The notes below the pieces were generated by a model. That model made no database searches and was not told the DNA's origin. It saw only the letters and a program-made list of their open reading frames with translations. 64,000 nucleotides of DNA from Ypsolopha sequella (Eukaryota; Arthropoda; Insecta; Lepidoptera; Ypsolophidae), in NCBI GenBank assembly GCA_934047225.1, contig CAKOHE010000043.1, positions 247,804 through 311,803 of the forward strand, in the 5' to 3' direction. Both the position numbers and the translations under genes were made by a program. Shown here piece by piece: positions 52,449-62,912 of this stretch; position 1 is the first letter of the stretch; each line of letters opens with the position of its first letter.

Positions 52449-53875
52449 TACTTAAAATTGGTTGCTACAAGATTGAATTGGGCTAAAACATAATCAAAAG
52501 GGAAATTTATTAGGTATACGAAAATAAAATATTTTCTCAAACAAAAGGAATAATATGACATCAGCAAATACTTTATATTTTCTGGCATCGGTAAGGCGGG
52601 TTTCTTTAGTTTAGTTAGAGCAACGATTTCAAATCAATCCATCTATCGGCGAAAATATCAAACTCTTGTGTTTTGTGCTAGTAAGTTTAAGTATTGACCG
52701 CGAATAGGTAGGAGGTGGATGGTCTTATTAAAATACGAATAATAATCGCGGATGGACATTTAATTGATCGGACAAAGGTTTCAAATGGGACAAAGAACCT
52801 TGTAAGTTTTTCTAGCTCTTAATATTTAGGATCAGATAAGTTATTGTTTACACAAAAGAAAAAGTATTTGAAATTCTGTGTTGAGATTTTTTAGGTGGCG
52901 TTTATTCATTGAATTCAATCTGGAGTTTAGTAAAATGGTAGCCGAGCTTCTTTGCTAGTAAATTATTTGTCCGCGAGATGGCGCCAGAAAAGTGATAAAA
53001 ATATAATTATGTAAATTAAACACCATAAGCAGTTCGGTCATAACCGTTTCGTTTCGGACCATTTTGACTTGCGTTTGATCTTGGGAAAATTCTTTTGTCT
53101 CAAATACTAGTTTGCAAAGAAATTACGACGATCCGTTCGAAGTGGAAGTTTTTGAATTGTTGTCGGATAAACATTCATGCTGCGGGCGCGCCGGTTTGAT
53201 CGGGTAGGCTCGGATAACTTTGATAGCTTCATTCACTCATTAAATAAACAACGTAAAAGGAATATATTTATTTAATCATAACGTTTATATGTGTTAAAAT
53301 ATGAAAAAAAAAGATAGAGAAGTTGACTAGTAGAGCCACCTAGGAGAAAAATTTATAAACTAGTTTAGTGGGCAATTTGCAAGTGAAAGTTTAAAGCAAT
53401 TACTTTGAAACAATTATGCTTTTTATTATGATAAATTGTGTGGTAATAATCAAGTATTATAGTTATTATTTGATATGAGTTATAACTGTACCAGGGAAGA
53501 CGCTAAGGTTGAAAGATTAAATACGCCATATTGACCACCCTTACGAAACAAATTAATGACGATACATAATGGAGGGAACTAGGTAACTAGCAAAGTTCTT
53601 TAGTACGTAGTTCTTTAATTATCCGGTAGATGGCACATTTTGTGAATTTGTTTTAAATAGGTTGAAAATATACTATTTTATTGTTAAATTATGATATGAA
53701 TTGATCCTTCGCTAATGTGTCTTTGGCGGATATCAATAGTGATAGATAGGATAAGGGGTAGCCTATGTCCTAGCATTATATTATTTGGCCTATGTCCTTT
53801 TACAGGTTTGGAACAGCATTTGTGTAGGGATTCGGCCCGGTCAGTTCAGTGGTTGCGGCGTGAAGGAGTGACAAA

Positions 53876-53931
53876 CATCCATCCATCCATTCATACATCC
53901 ATACATCCATCCATACACCCATCCATCCGGA
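53876..53931. repeat. (CATC)n microsatellite
   Basis: Interrupted catccatccatc units (ACATCCATCCATCC, ATACATCC variants). Confidence 0.85.
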
Positions 53932-54312
53932 TTCTCGCATTTATAATATTATTATAGTGGGAGTGGAGTAGTGTGCTGGCTCATCTGTTACAGATTATTT
54001 TTGGTGTCTATTTGTAATAGAAAGTATATATGTATATATTTAAAATACTTAAGTAAAAATTTACCTAGTAGTTTTATTTTATAATTGCCTTCAGTTTAGT
54101 AGTTCTAACACATTAATTACCAAAGGAAGATTTTTAAATTTCAGAGACGGGAAATCTCATTTGAGGTATTTGCTTATTTTATTATACATATAAACAACGA
54201 AAACAAAATAAATACAATATATTTCGACTCCTATGGGTCATCATCAGTCGAATGTATAGCACTAGTATTGACAGGAAAGTAATGAATGTTGTTTTCACAA
54301 TGATTTTTAATA

Positions 54313-54382
54313 ACCCATAGCTCAAGGGGTAGAGCATCAGCCTGGGGTACTAGAGGTCCAGAGTTCAAATCACCGATGGCAT
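54313..54382 (+). ncRNA. tRNA-like sequence (tRNA-derived SINE head or tRNA pseudogene)
   Basis: tagctcaaggggtagagcat resembles a box A/D-arm and agagttcaaatcaccg a box B/T-arm, with spacing about right for a tRNA. The anticodon stem is poor and the acceptor ends do not pair, so not a functional tRNA. Confidence 0.4.
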
Positions 54383-56353
54383 CATGTTATACTTTTTGTG
54401 TTTTTTATATCATCTTCTCATTCATATAGTTAGTTTATTTACATAAATTATTATATTAATTGCGACCACATTTTACAATATTTAAATTTAATCAATTTTT
54501 AAAGAAGCAGAAGGGTATGAAATAAATTGTTGATTGTTTAGTTAGAATATACAAATAGTCATATTGTACGGGGAATCATCGTATTTAATTTATTTTTAGA
54601 GGTTGAGGTTCAATTAAATTATATTTATTCTTATAAACTAGATATGACTATAAATCTATATTTTAGATTATTTAACCAGAATAAAATGGAGTTGTGGGAA
54701 CTAAAGTATTTTTTTTTTGAAAATCGGGGTTTTCTGACGATACTTTATTCATCAGATTGCTTATCACTTACCTAGAATTTAGTAAAGCCTAGAATAGCTT
54801 TAAAAGTAATCGAAATTATTTAGCAATTTTCAGTTATATTTTGTAGTCAATTTAGGGGTGTCAATATTAATTCTAGTATTATACTATTTTGTTTATTTAC
54901 AGGGAAGGAATGAATTTGGGTTAAATGGACAACTACGATAAAGAAATTCTTATGACTTTTTTGTAGCTAGTTGGAGCTTTATTTTGCGAGAAAAAATTTT
55001 GTTTTAAAATTGCTTGTTGTTTTATCAAATGAAATATTTAAAAAAATAGAATGAAAAAAAAACAGTACGTCACTGATAAAACTATTATGGTTTACAGGTA
55101 GATGTGAAGAAAATATTGAATTATAATTTGCAGTACAAATATTATTTACAATACAAAAGAAAGAGATTAAGAGTAAGTAGAGAAGAGAATTCAAGTTGAC
55201 AAAATTATTTATTTTGAATATGTAAACATTTGTTAATTATATACAAATAAAGAATTAAAAAAAAAAAAAGAAAAAAAAAAGTTGAAATTGTGTTTTACTA
55301 AATGAATTTTTAAGGAAAACGAGAATTGTAGTAATAATAATAAGGGAGGTTAAATAAAATGAATTGACCATAAAATCTAGTTGTTTTACTAAAAGAATAA
55401 AAAATAAAAATTCAATAAAATTATAAAAAAAATAATGTTGAGGTTTTATTGTAGAATTGTTGTAGTAGATAGTTGTAGTTAGTTAATTTGATAAGTTAAT
55501 TAATAAGTAAGATGATAAAAGGTTTTAATTAAATAAAGATAAATCAATATACCTAGATTAGTCCATGTTTGTAGGACTGGTGGCTTGTTAGAGTAACTGC
55601 TAGAGAGAATGAGGAAGGATGTATGTTGTCGGTGGAAGAGATTGAATTATAAGACTTTGACAATTGACTTTGACTTTGACAAAGAAAGGGCTCTATCGAG
55701 ACAACAGCTTCAGGAATGTGGACTCATATTTATTGTCATGATATCCCAGAGGCGTTACACTACACAACAAACTATTAAGATGAATTGGAGTTAGGTTAAA
55801 GTCTTATGACTAATAAACAGTATATACTGTGATTCTTAATAGTTTCACTATACACGCAGCTAATGCAGTTTTCTCGACAACTATACAAACTCCGAATGGT
55901 TGATTAGATTTTAATATTGGGAGATTTTCTAAGTTTAGGAAATTGATTATTTGGGTGCTTATCTTGAGAGCTATTAAAGTGATCTCGATTCAAGAAAGAG
56001 ACACAAAGACGCGTCTATTGTTCAAATAGAAAATATGGAATTTGACTAGAAGGTCGTTGTGTAGCCATTAAGGCTGAATTATCTCACAACTAATTTCTTT
56101 TGGAAGGATTCAGATCGCCTTGTTAATAGATACTTATCTGTAATTAATAAAACTAGTTTGGAATTTCAACTGATTTAAATTTTGATTAACTATTTGGTTT
56201 AAAAACACACTTCACTTGAACTTTCTGGGAAAAAGATGATAATAAATAGATTGCGTACTTATTTAAGGTTATATTGGGTTTGTTTGTGAATAATAGGGAG
56301 GAAGGTTTCCTTCGCTATATGTATGTTTCGCTGCGTAAACCTTCGGGGGAGGT

Positions 56354-58960
56354 TGTGCCGGATCGGACTCTATTATGACCACGATCCGCCATGTCACAAA
56401 CAAAAAAAAAAAAAGAAAAGAAACAAAGAAATACGGGATTCATTTCAAAATCATTAAATGAAACTATTCACAAAGTAATAAAAATATCACACTTAGTATG
56501 GCTTTCAAACCATTACGGATCCTTAAAATGAAAGCCAACGCAAAAATTATTTTAGAACAACGAACTGTCAACGGAAATTCTGCTCTAAAGTATTTGACTT
56601 ACGGTTGAATTCTGTAATAATAGCATAAATCACAAAGATTGGTCTTGACATCAAATAATAACAAATGTCGCCGAATATCTCCAAATATTACCGGGAGACA
56701 CTAGGAGACTCCAGTAGACACCGCGGATCACCGACTGTCACCGGGAAGCACTGGGAGACTCCAGCAGACACCGCGGGTCACCGACTATCACCGGGAGTCA
56801 CTGAGTTGGTGGGGATATAAAAATAGGTCCAAATCGGAAAATGACAGTTCTTATCTACGACTAAATCCGCGCGGACGTGACGCTGCCCGATTGAGGTGCG
56901 AGTTTTCGGTTATAATTTATTTTAATTATAAAACGTTTATAATATAGGTTTCTCAGGCAAATAATTTTTAAATTTAGGCAGGGAAGTAAAAGTATTAGTT
57001 TAGGATTGCCTGAGTAGTGTATATGGGCTTGTGTGTAAGCCTAGATAAAAACCGCGAAAGTGAAATAAGTGAAAAATCCCTTTTCTGTGAAAGATAAGGT
57101 TGAAATGTGCTATGTGATTCACTAAATATAGTGATTTTTAGTGCTATTAAGGATTGTTTCATCGGCAGAGGTTGTGAGTAATAGGATAATCAAGTCCTAA
57201 TACTTCTAGAAGTGTTTCTAAATTTATTTTGACCTACTGAATCTATTTATTTTGCTCGCGAAATTCCTCTAATTTTTATGTCTTGATTTTGTGTGTATGC
57301 TTGCCAATTTGTTGTTTAAATTCTTCAGGACGCTATTTCTTGTATTCCTATTTGGTTGGTCTACATCAATGTGCAGAGCATGTGAATTATTATTGGACAA
57401 AAATAAACAAAGAGACCCTTTAATTGCTATATGAATTATTAGAGTCAAATTAGATTCTTTTAGAGAAAATTTAATATTCTCATTGGAAAATTCATGTATG
57501 GGAGTTTGATAAACAGGCCCAAATTCATTGAAATAAATAAAACTGTGCCTAAGAAATATATTATTTTAACGAAAGAGATATAATTTCAATATATTAATTT
57601 TATAATACAAAATGATGTGTCTGTTTGTACTGAATAAATAATATTCTTTCATTTTAACTGGTATATTAAGACCCAGGCTATAACACTATATACCTATGGA
57701 ATAGTGAAGCCAGAAAGTTAAAATGGTATAAAATAGATGCTTGTGAACTAAAAATAAAGTTCTAATTTATTTTAATAAGTCAGTAAATGAGACTGGATTG
57801 TTTTATTGAAATTATTATCACTCATAGTCAGGAAAATAGCCAAGACTTATGTATGATCGAAGGGAACCTTTCTTGTTATTTACAATCCTTACTAAATATA
57901 ACTTTTAGTGAAATAGTAATTAAAAATATATTAAATTTATTTATATAAAGGTAATTTATATTGACTTATTTCATATAGAGACTACTAAGTCTTAAAAGGG
58001 TTCATTAAATGAAACCTAGGTACATATGAAATAAGGTACTTACAGAAAATGGTTTTGGTAATTGGTTTATGGAAGGTACCATGTGATGATTCGCTTCCGA
58101 TATGTCAGGTAGCACTTTCTGATGGATTAAATATCTTCCAATTTTATTTGATTAAACTAACAAAATTTATCTATAGATAAAATTTATAGAAATATGTACC
58201 TTATTTTTAAAGTACTAAGCTTCATTTAAATACAAACTTCTGTTCAGAAATATTATTGTGTAATAAGTTCTTATAAACCAAAAGATTCACAAAGTCCAGT
58301 TTAGAAGTCAATATGATTTACTGCCTACATACCCTTAAGTAACTTGTTCAGAAAGATAAATATTACATATTTCAGTCTTAAAGAAGCTCAATAAAAGGTT
58401 TCAAGAGATTATACATAGGTTATAACTGTTATGTAATTTCATAAATAATAATATGATTGTTAAGTTCTTTATTTACTCTAAATACAATCATAATATCCAA
58501 AGTTAGCAAATCTAAAACTAAATTAAATTTATTTTCTAGTGCAGACAGACATTTTCATAAATAATTTTATTCAGATAAGCTCTCATATATTGATTTTACC
58601 AATATCTTTAAAGTAATGACTTTTGATTTGTTTTCCAATAAAATTAACACCTAGAGTCTAATATGGTAGGAAATATTTACACTTGGTATTCATAATTTTA
58701 TTGACTAGGTAGTTGTAGAATGGTTCATTACAGAATTGCTTTGAAAAGAACAGGGGTTACTACTTGGTTCACAATGTATGGTTATTTATCAGACGATCAC
58801 TCTTCAGGCCTTAGTTTTAAATCTGTATCAAACGACCCAATAGAAGTAGTTAATGTAATTTGGGATTCAAGTTATGTGAGTAGATAGTAAGTAGGTTCAG
58901 ATACAGATTCTTTCAGTCTGTTTCTTTTCAGTACTAATCAGCGGTTGGGGGGGTACAGCA
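56354..58960 (+). repeat. 3' LTR of element B
   Basis: Matches 41087-43693 almost perfectly (one clear difference in the TATA region: tataaaaa for tataataa) up to about 58885. There the two LTRs diverge sharply until the shared ggggggtaca near the end. Confidence 0.85.
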
Positions 58961-58996
58961 TGCATCAGTATGAATCTCTGTTGGCAGCGTTCGATT

Positions 58997-59908
58997 TTAC
59001 AGAGCAAGTACTGGCTTATTACACAAGAGACTTTTTAACTGTACGAAACTTTTCTCATGTGTTTCATCCCAAATTTTTGTAACACGGTGTTTAGTAAATT
59101 CAAACCAGAGGAAACATGTGACGACTGACGGTAGAAGCAAATCATCCAAAAAAACAAATATTTCTGGAGGCCCTGATGTTGGCTCGGAGGATTCAATTTG
59201 ACCAGCATTTCTTATAGATTCTACCAATTTATTGATTAATCGCATGAAAACCGACGGGGAATTTGCTAAACCGAACAATACACGCAGATATTCAAAATGC
59301 CCTTGCGACTTTACAAATCCTGTTTTATGAGTATCCTCAGGGCTTATTTTCAATTGATGGTACCCTTGCGACATATTTAAGCAAGTAAAATAACTCTTAC
59401 CGGCTAATTTCGAAATTTGTTCATCAATATTTGGTAAGGGATACCGATCACGAATTGTCATTGAATTCAAAGCGCGGTTATCTACGCATAACCTACTATC
59501 GCCGTTCTTTACGGGAGACGCATAGCTAGACTCTGATTCCTTTACTATCCCAGCATTTAACAATTCCTTTACCTTTGACTTAACAACTTCCTGTTCCGGA
59601 TGTGACAAGCGATAAGGGCGGCGGTATATTGGCTGATCATTTGTTAATTTTATTCGCATTTGCACTAAATCTGAACAACCCAACTTATAGGTATTACTAG
59701 CAAAACATGATCCATACCGGGATAACAAATCAATCAAAGAATTTCGTTCCTGTTCGCTGATACGGCCTATATTTATTTCATCTATTGCTACACCCCCAAT
59801 ACTTCTTATCTCCGAACTGGCATTGCTAATATTTAAAACGGCTTTGGCTGCAGGCTCAAGACTAATAATGGCATGAGAACTTATTTGGCTGTCTTGGTGT
59901 CTGCTCAC
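58997..59908 (-). pseudogene. Gypsy A reverse transcriptase remnant
   Basis: Reads YRRPYRLSHPEQEVVKSKV, SESSYASPVKNGDSRLCVDN, LNMSQGYHQLKISPED, FEYLRVLFGLANSPSVFMRL and FLDDLLLPS. LDD has replaced the usual Y/V-D-D context. After FLDDLLLPS the sequence jumps to a TKHRVTKIWDETHEKSFVQL segment, so the RT thumb (about 60-70 codons) is deleted. The frame ends CNKPVLAL and then shifts before NRTLPTEIHTDA, where element B has inserted. Confidence 0.88.
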
Positions 59909-60358
59909 AGTCTTCAGCTCGCACCAGCAACTCGCCCGCCTGCAAAGTGAGGTCCTCGGTCACAACGTTGACGATTTTCATGTAGCCTTGACTGCCTCGA
60001 AGTACCGTGGCTGGTAGGGAAAACGACTTGGCTCCCAACTCGTAATGGCGCGCGGGTGTAATTACATCACTGTCTTCTTTATTTCCCAGTATGAAAACTT
60101 TGACAATTGAAATTCCAGGTGGCAAACATTCCTTTTCAGCAGTGACAACCTTGAAACGAGTGCTTTCTTCGACGTAGATTCTTGATAAAAAAATCCCAAT
60201 CCTGTTTCAGGGTAGCCGCACCATTATGTACGACGAGTGATACACCTTCTTTATTTATCACCGGCTAAAGACTCTTTTTCAGAAGGACGAGATCTTTTCT
60301 TGCGTTCAGCGGACTGTCTTATTATTCTCGTCATTTTGGATCCTTATGCCACTTCTGA
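59862..60358 (-). pseudogene. Gypsy A leader, gag start scrap and pre-RT region
   Basis: From 60358 leftwards: ATCAGAAGTGGCATAAGG (possible priming region), then a short frame MTRIIRQSAERKKRSRPSEK (about 60334) that stops quickly. It is followed by VTAEKECLPPGISIVKVF and GYMKIVNVVTEDLTLQAGEL, the stretch between protease and RT in gypsy pols. Nearly all of gag and the protease active site are missing. Confidence 0.7.
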
Positions 60359-60359
60359 T

Positions 60360-60733
60360 TGTAACAAAGGACTCAAATAAAAGTATAGATAATCTTTAAT
60401 TATTTTATATTTTCGCTCAGTCAACGGGCGGAGTAACGCCTTACAATTTAGTCTAGCAAAAATGAATCCAAAATCAACTCAGTGCACGTTTATATAGGCA
60501 GGCGTAGCTTCCCCCTCCACTGCGGCTGCAGTGGGCGATTGCGCGGCGCGCGCGGCTCGAGGCGGCGTGACGTCAGCATGACGCACGGCTATGGCTTGGC
60601 TTGGCTTGGCTTGGCTTGGCATGGCTTGGCTTGGCTTGGCTTGGCTTGGCTTGGCATGGCTTGGCTTGGCTTGGCTTGGCTTGGCTTGGCTTGGCTTGGC
60701 TTGGCTTGGCTTGGCTTGGCGTTGGTTGTTACA
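60360..60733 (-). repeat. LTR (5') of gypsy A
   Basis: 374 bp. (TTGGC)n at 60595-60721 has about 25 units. The minus-strand TATATAAA is at plus 60489-60496. Compared with 38994-39418 I see substitutions near 60480 and 60540, a deletion near 60390 and the shorter array. Confidence 0.9.
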
Positions 60734-60794
60734 ACACATACAAGACAATGCCATCTTATTAAATTTTTGTCGGTTTCGTATTACAAGACGCCCC

Positions 60795-61085
60795 ACATGT
60801 ATATATACAAGGTGAATTTGTGAACATCGTCCAAATTCATACTTGAGCCTTGATAAATGATCAGCATCATGAACCAATACGGATGTTTGTAAAATTCATA
60901 AAATGAAATTTCGATTTCCCATAGTGATTCACTCAGGACTGGGAGTGAATTACTATGGAAAGTCTAAATTTCATTGTACGAATTTCACAAAAATTGTTAT
61001 TGATTCATGATGCTGATCACTTACCAAGCCCTTAGTATGAATTTGGACGATGATCAAAAAGTCACCTTGTATATGTGTATATATG
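60795..61085. mobile_element. Foldback element, about 290 bp
   Basis: Two long arms pair: catcgtccaaattcatactt with agtatgaatttggacgatga, tgatcagcatcatgaacc with gattcatgatgctgatca, and ccatagtgattcact with agtgaattactatgg. The loop is a few bases near 60935-60945. Flanked by TATA-rich dinucleotides. Confidence 0.9.
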
Positions 61086-61469
61086 TATATATATTACAAT
61101 AGTAATTCATGAAACTCATGCAGGGTGCAGGTGCAGCCTATTGCGACAAATACTTGTGTCCCAATGGCTCTAATTATTTCATAGTTGCACAAAAGTTGCA
61201 TTGAGTTAGACAAATATGCAGAAAAATATTAAAATATATATATTTTTTAATATATATTTATTTTAAAAAAATGCCCTTCAGCAGTAAGCAGACAATTTGA
61301 TTTGATTATTGTTCTTTACCGTATTTCCTTTACCATACATAAAGTTATATTATCTCGTCACTTCTTTTACCTATCGATATATATGAGTAATCAGTGAACC
61401 CTGCGTGTCTACCGCGTAATTCTGATTTTCATCAGCATCAACTTGAGAATGATATTTGTCGTGCGTGCG

Positions 61470-62163
61470 ACGACGCCCGCCTAACATGCCATCATTTTTG
61501 CACGCGTAGAATTTCGCTGGTGGTTTTCGTCTTCGCACGCCCGTAGGGCGTGCGCGTAGGTACGGATCTCAATGCGATACATTATTACCCGAGCTTCTTC
61601 TCCACGGGCTATAACCCGCGGGTCCGGGGGGGGCCGCCAGTATGGTGGTTGGCGGCTGCGGAGACTTAGTCTTCAGGGCCGTCGGTGGTAATGTCACCGA
61701 CAGTCCAGTCCATCTTCATGACTGCCGGTGGTAACGTCACCGACAGCCCAGTCCGTCTTCAGTCTCCGCTGTCGTCATCTTCGGAGCTGCTGGCAGATGA
61801 GTCGCTCAGCAGCTCCCTGGGGTAAGGCCGTCTTGTTGGTGAACGGTCGTACGTGGGGGCGAGATTTCGTAGGTGTTCGTGCGGGCTGTGGTCGGCGCGA
61901 TAGAAGAGTGATCGCGCCAGTCGGCGCACGAACTCTTCTACGCTCTCAGCCCCCAGGTCTGTGGCGATCGTAGCGTTGCGGACGTATCTCCCTGCGGAGG
62001 TGATAACACGCAGGGAGATGTTCTGCTGGGCTTGCAGTTTTTCCCTGAGAACAGAAGAACACAGGACATACCATGCAGGTGCCGCATAAGTGAGGCGGGA
62101 GCGCAGGTATGTCTTGTAGATGTTAGTCTTCGTCCTCAGGGGGAGTCGGGTAGAATTTCGCAT
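61470..62163 (-). pseudogene. 5'-truncated jockey-type LINE: RT C terminus and 3' UTR
   Basis: 62163-61759 reads LPLRTKTNIYKTYLRSRLTY, AAPAWYVLCSSVLREKLQAQ, QNISLRVITSAGRYVRNATI, LGAESVEEFVRRLARSLFYR and PHEHLRNL, then an acidic Ser-rich end. This is the C-terminal region after the RT palm in jockey-clade LINEs, comparable to the 13680-13900 part of the intact LINE but a different subfamily. A 3' UTR follows with a direct repeat (gtcaccgacagtccagtcc at about 61695 and its variant at 61736). Confidence 0.82.
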
Positions 62164-62596
62164 GCATTTGCTTGAAGTTGATACAAATGAGAATTACGCG
62201 GTAGAGCCCCTGCTCTTGGTAATATTTCATGGTTAGTGAACTTACACTTCCTTCAAAGGCTTCAATTTCTTCAAGTTTTGTGATATATTATATGGGTACT
62301 CAACTTCATTATTGCAAAATTTGCAAAGTATGAGGTATTTACTTCGTTACTATACTATAGGTACTTTCTCTACGTTTACAATAAAGTGTGTAAGTGTGTT
62401 ATCACGTTACATTTTTAAGCGGCTGCAACAGCAGCGGGAATTTGAGAGCTTGTTCGAATTCGTATTCTATTTATTTTATTGAGTTCGGTAAGTCGTCCGT
62501 TCCCTGCATGTAACTATTATTACGTACCAAAGTGATAAATGTTGAGCCCTGTCGCCGTACTTCGGGCACAAATGAACCAACCGCAAGGAGCAGTCC

Positions 62597-62660
62597 GTTC
62601 CGCGGGGATTGAACCCACGACCTCTAGGTTTGCAGAGGAGCGCTCTAGCGCGGTCAAGAT
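62597..62660 (-). ncRNA. tRNA-like sequence (probable SINE head)
   Basis: The minus strand reads ctagagcgctcctctgcaaa, cctagaggtcg and tgggttcaatcccc. The T-arm is good (GTGGG-TTCAATC-CCCGC). The anticodon stem CCTCT/AGAGG has an 8 nt loop containing GCA, so it is not a normal tRNA. Confidence 0.45.
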
Positions 62661-62769
62661 GATTTATTTTGATCCATCCTTTTATTTGGTAGATTAGTTT
62701 TGTCTTAGAGCTAGAGACAATGATATTCCAATGATATTCCTATGGAATATCATTGGCTAGAGACTATAA

Positions 62770-62912
62770 CCAGCAACTTTCAGCCTCTGTGTCAAAGATT
62801 GATATTATTTTAAGGATTCTAATGTATTTGTTATATTTTAAGCTCTAAATGTGTGCTTTATGTGTTTTTTTGTAAGAGGCATTGAATAAAGTTTTTATCT
62901 ATCTATCTATAA
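62770..62912 (+). repeat. LINE/retroposon 3' tail with (TATC)n
   Basis: tttaagctctaaatgtgtgc and ttgtaagaggcattgaataa, then agtttttatctatctatcta. An AATAAA-containing 3' end with a short tandem tail, typical of non-LTR retroposon termini. Confidence 0.6.

Larger units (their letters stand above)
50633..56353 (+). other. Element B internal region, AT-rich and non-coding
   Basis: About 5.7 kb with no frame that shows gag, RT, integrase or envelope motifs. It holds a hAT-type MITE (52069-52440), a (CATC)n tract (53876-53931) and a tRNA-like sequence (54313-54380). It ends in cttcgggggaggt, the putative polypurine tract. Confidence 0.65.
41082..58965 (+). mobile_element. Large LTR element B with 2.6 kb LTRs and no recognisable gag-pol (LARD-like)
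   Basis: TGCAT at 41082-41086 and 58961-58965 flanks an element starting TGTGCCGG and ending CA. 41087-43693 and 56354-58960 are direct repeats of the same length (2607 bp) and nearly identical. A primer-site-like TGGTGGTGCCGTTTCCCAG follows the left LTR. A purine tract CGGGGGAGGT precedes the right LTR. Removing element C leaves about 6.9 kb of internal AT-rich DNA in which I find no gag, RT or integrase. The class of large non-autonomous retrotransposon derivatives is the best fit. It interrupts gypsy A exactly between the codons for HTDA and the following RNase H sequence. Confidence 0.82.
38994..60733 (-). mobile_element. Gypsy element A (deleted), host of two further nested LTR elements
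   Basis: The LTRs at 38994-39418 and 60360-60733 begin TGTAACA and end TGTTACA. Without the insertion (41087-58960 and one TGCAT) the element is only about 3.86 kb, too short for gag-pol. On the minus strand it keeps a leader, a protease/RT junction remnant, most of RT, pieces of RNase H and integrase, with frameshifts and deletions. The LTRs differ at only a few sites outside their simple repeat, so the coding deletions may have existed before this copy inserted. No matching target duplication flanks it (gtattt versus acacat). Confidence 0.85.

Noticed and set aside
54313..54382. Functional tRNA gene
   Set aside because: Box A and box B-like words are present, but the anticodon stem and acceptor stem do not form.
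38990..60740. Target-site duplication for gypsy A
   Set aside because: The flanks gtattt and acacat do not match; no duplication can be claimed.
62597..62660. Functional tRNA-Cys gene
   Set aside because: An 8 nt anticodon loop and lack of acceptor pairing point to a SINE head or pseudogene.
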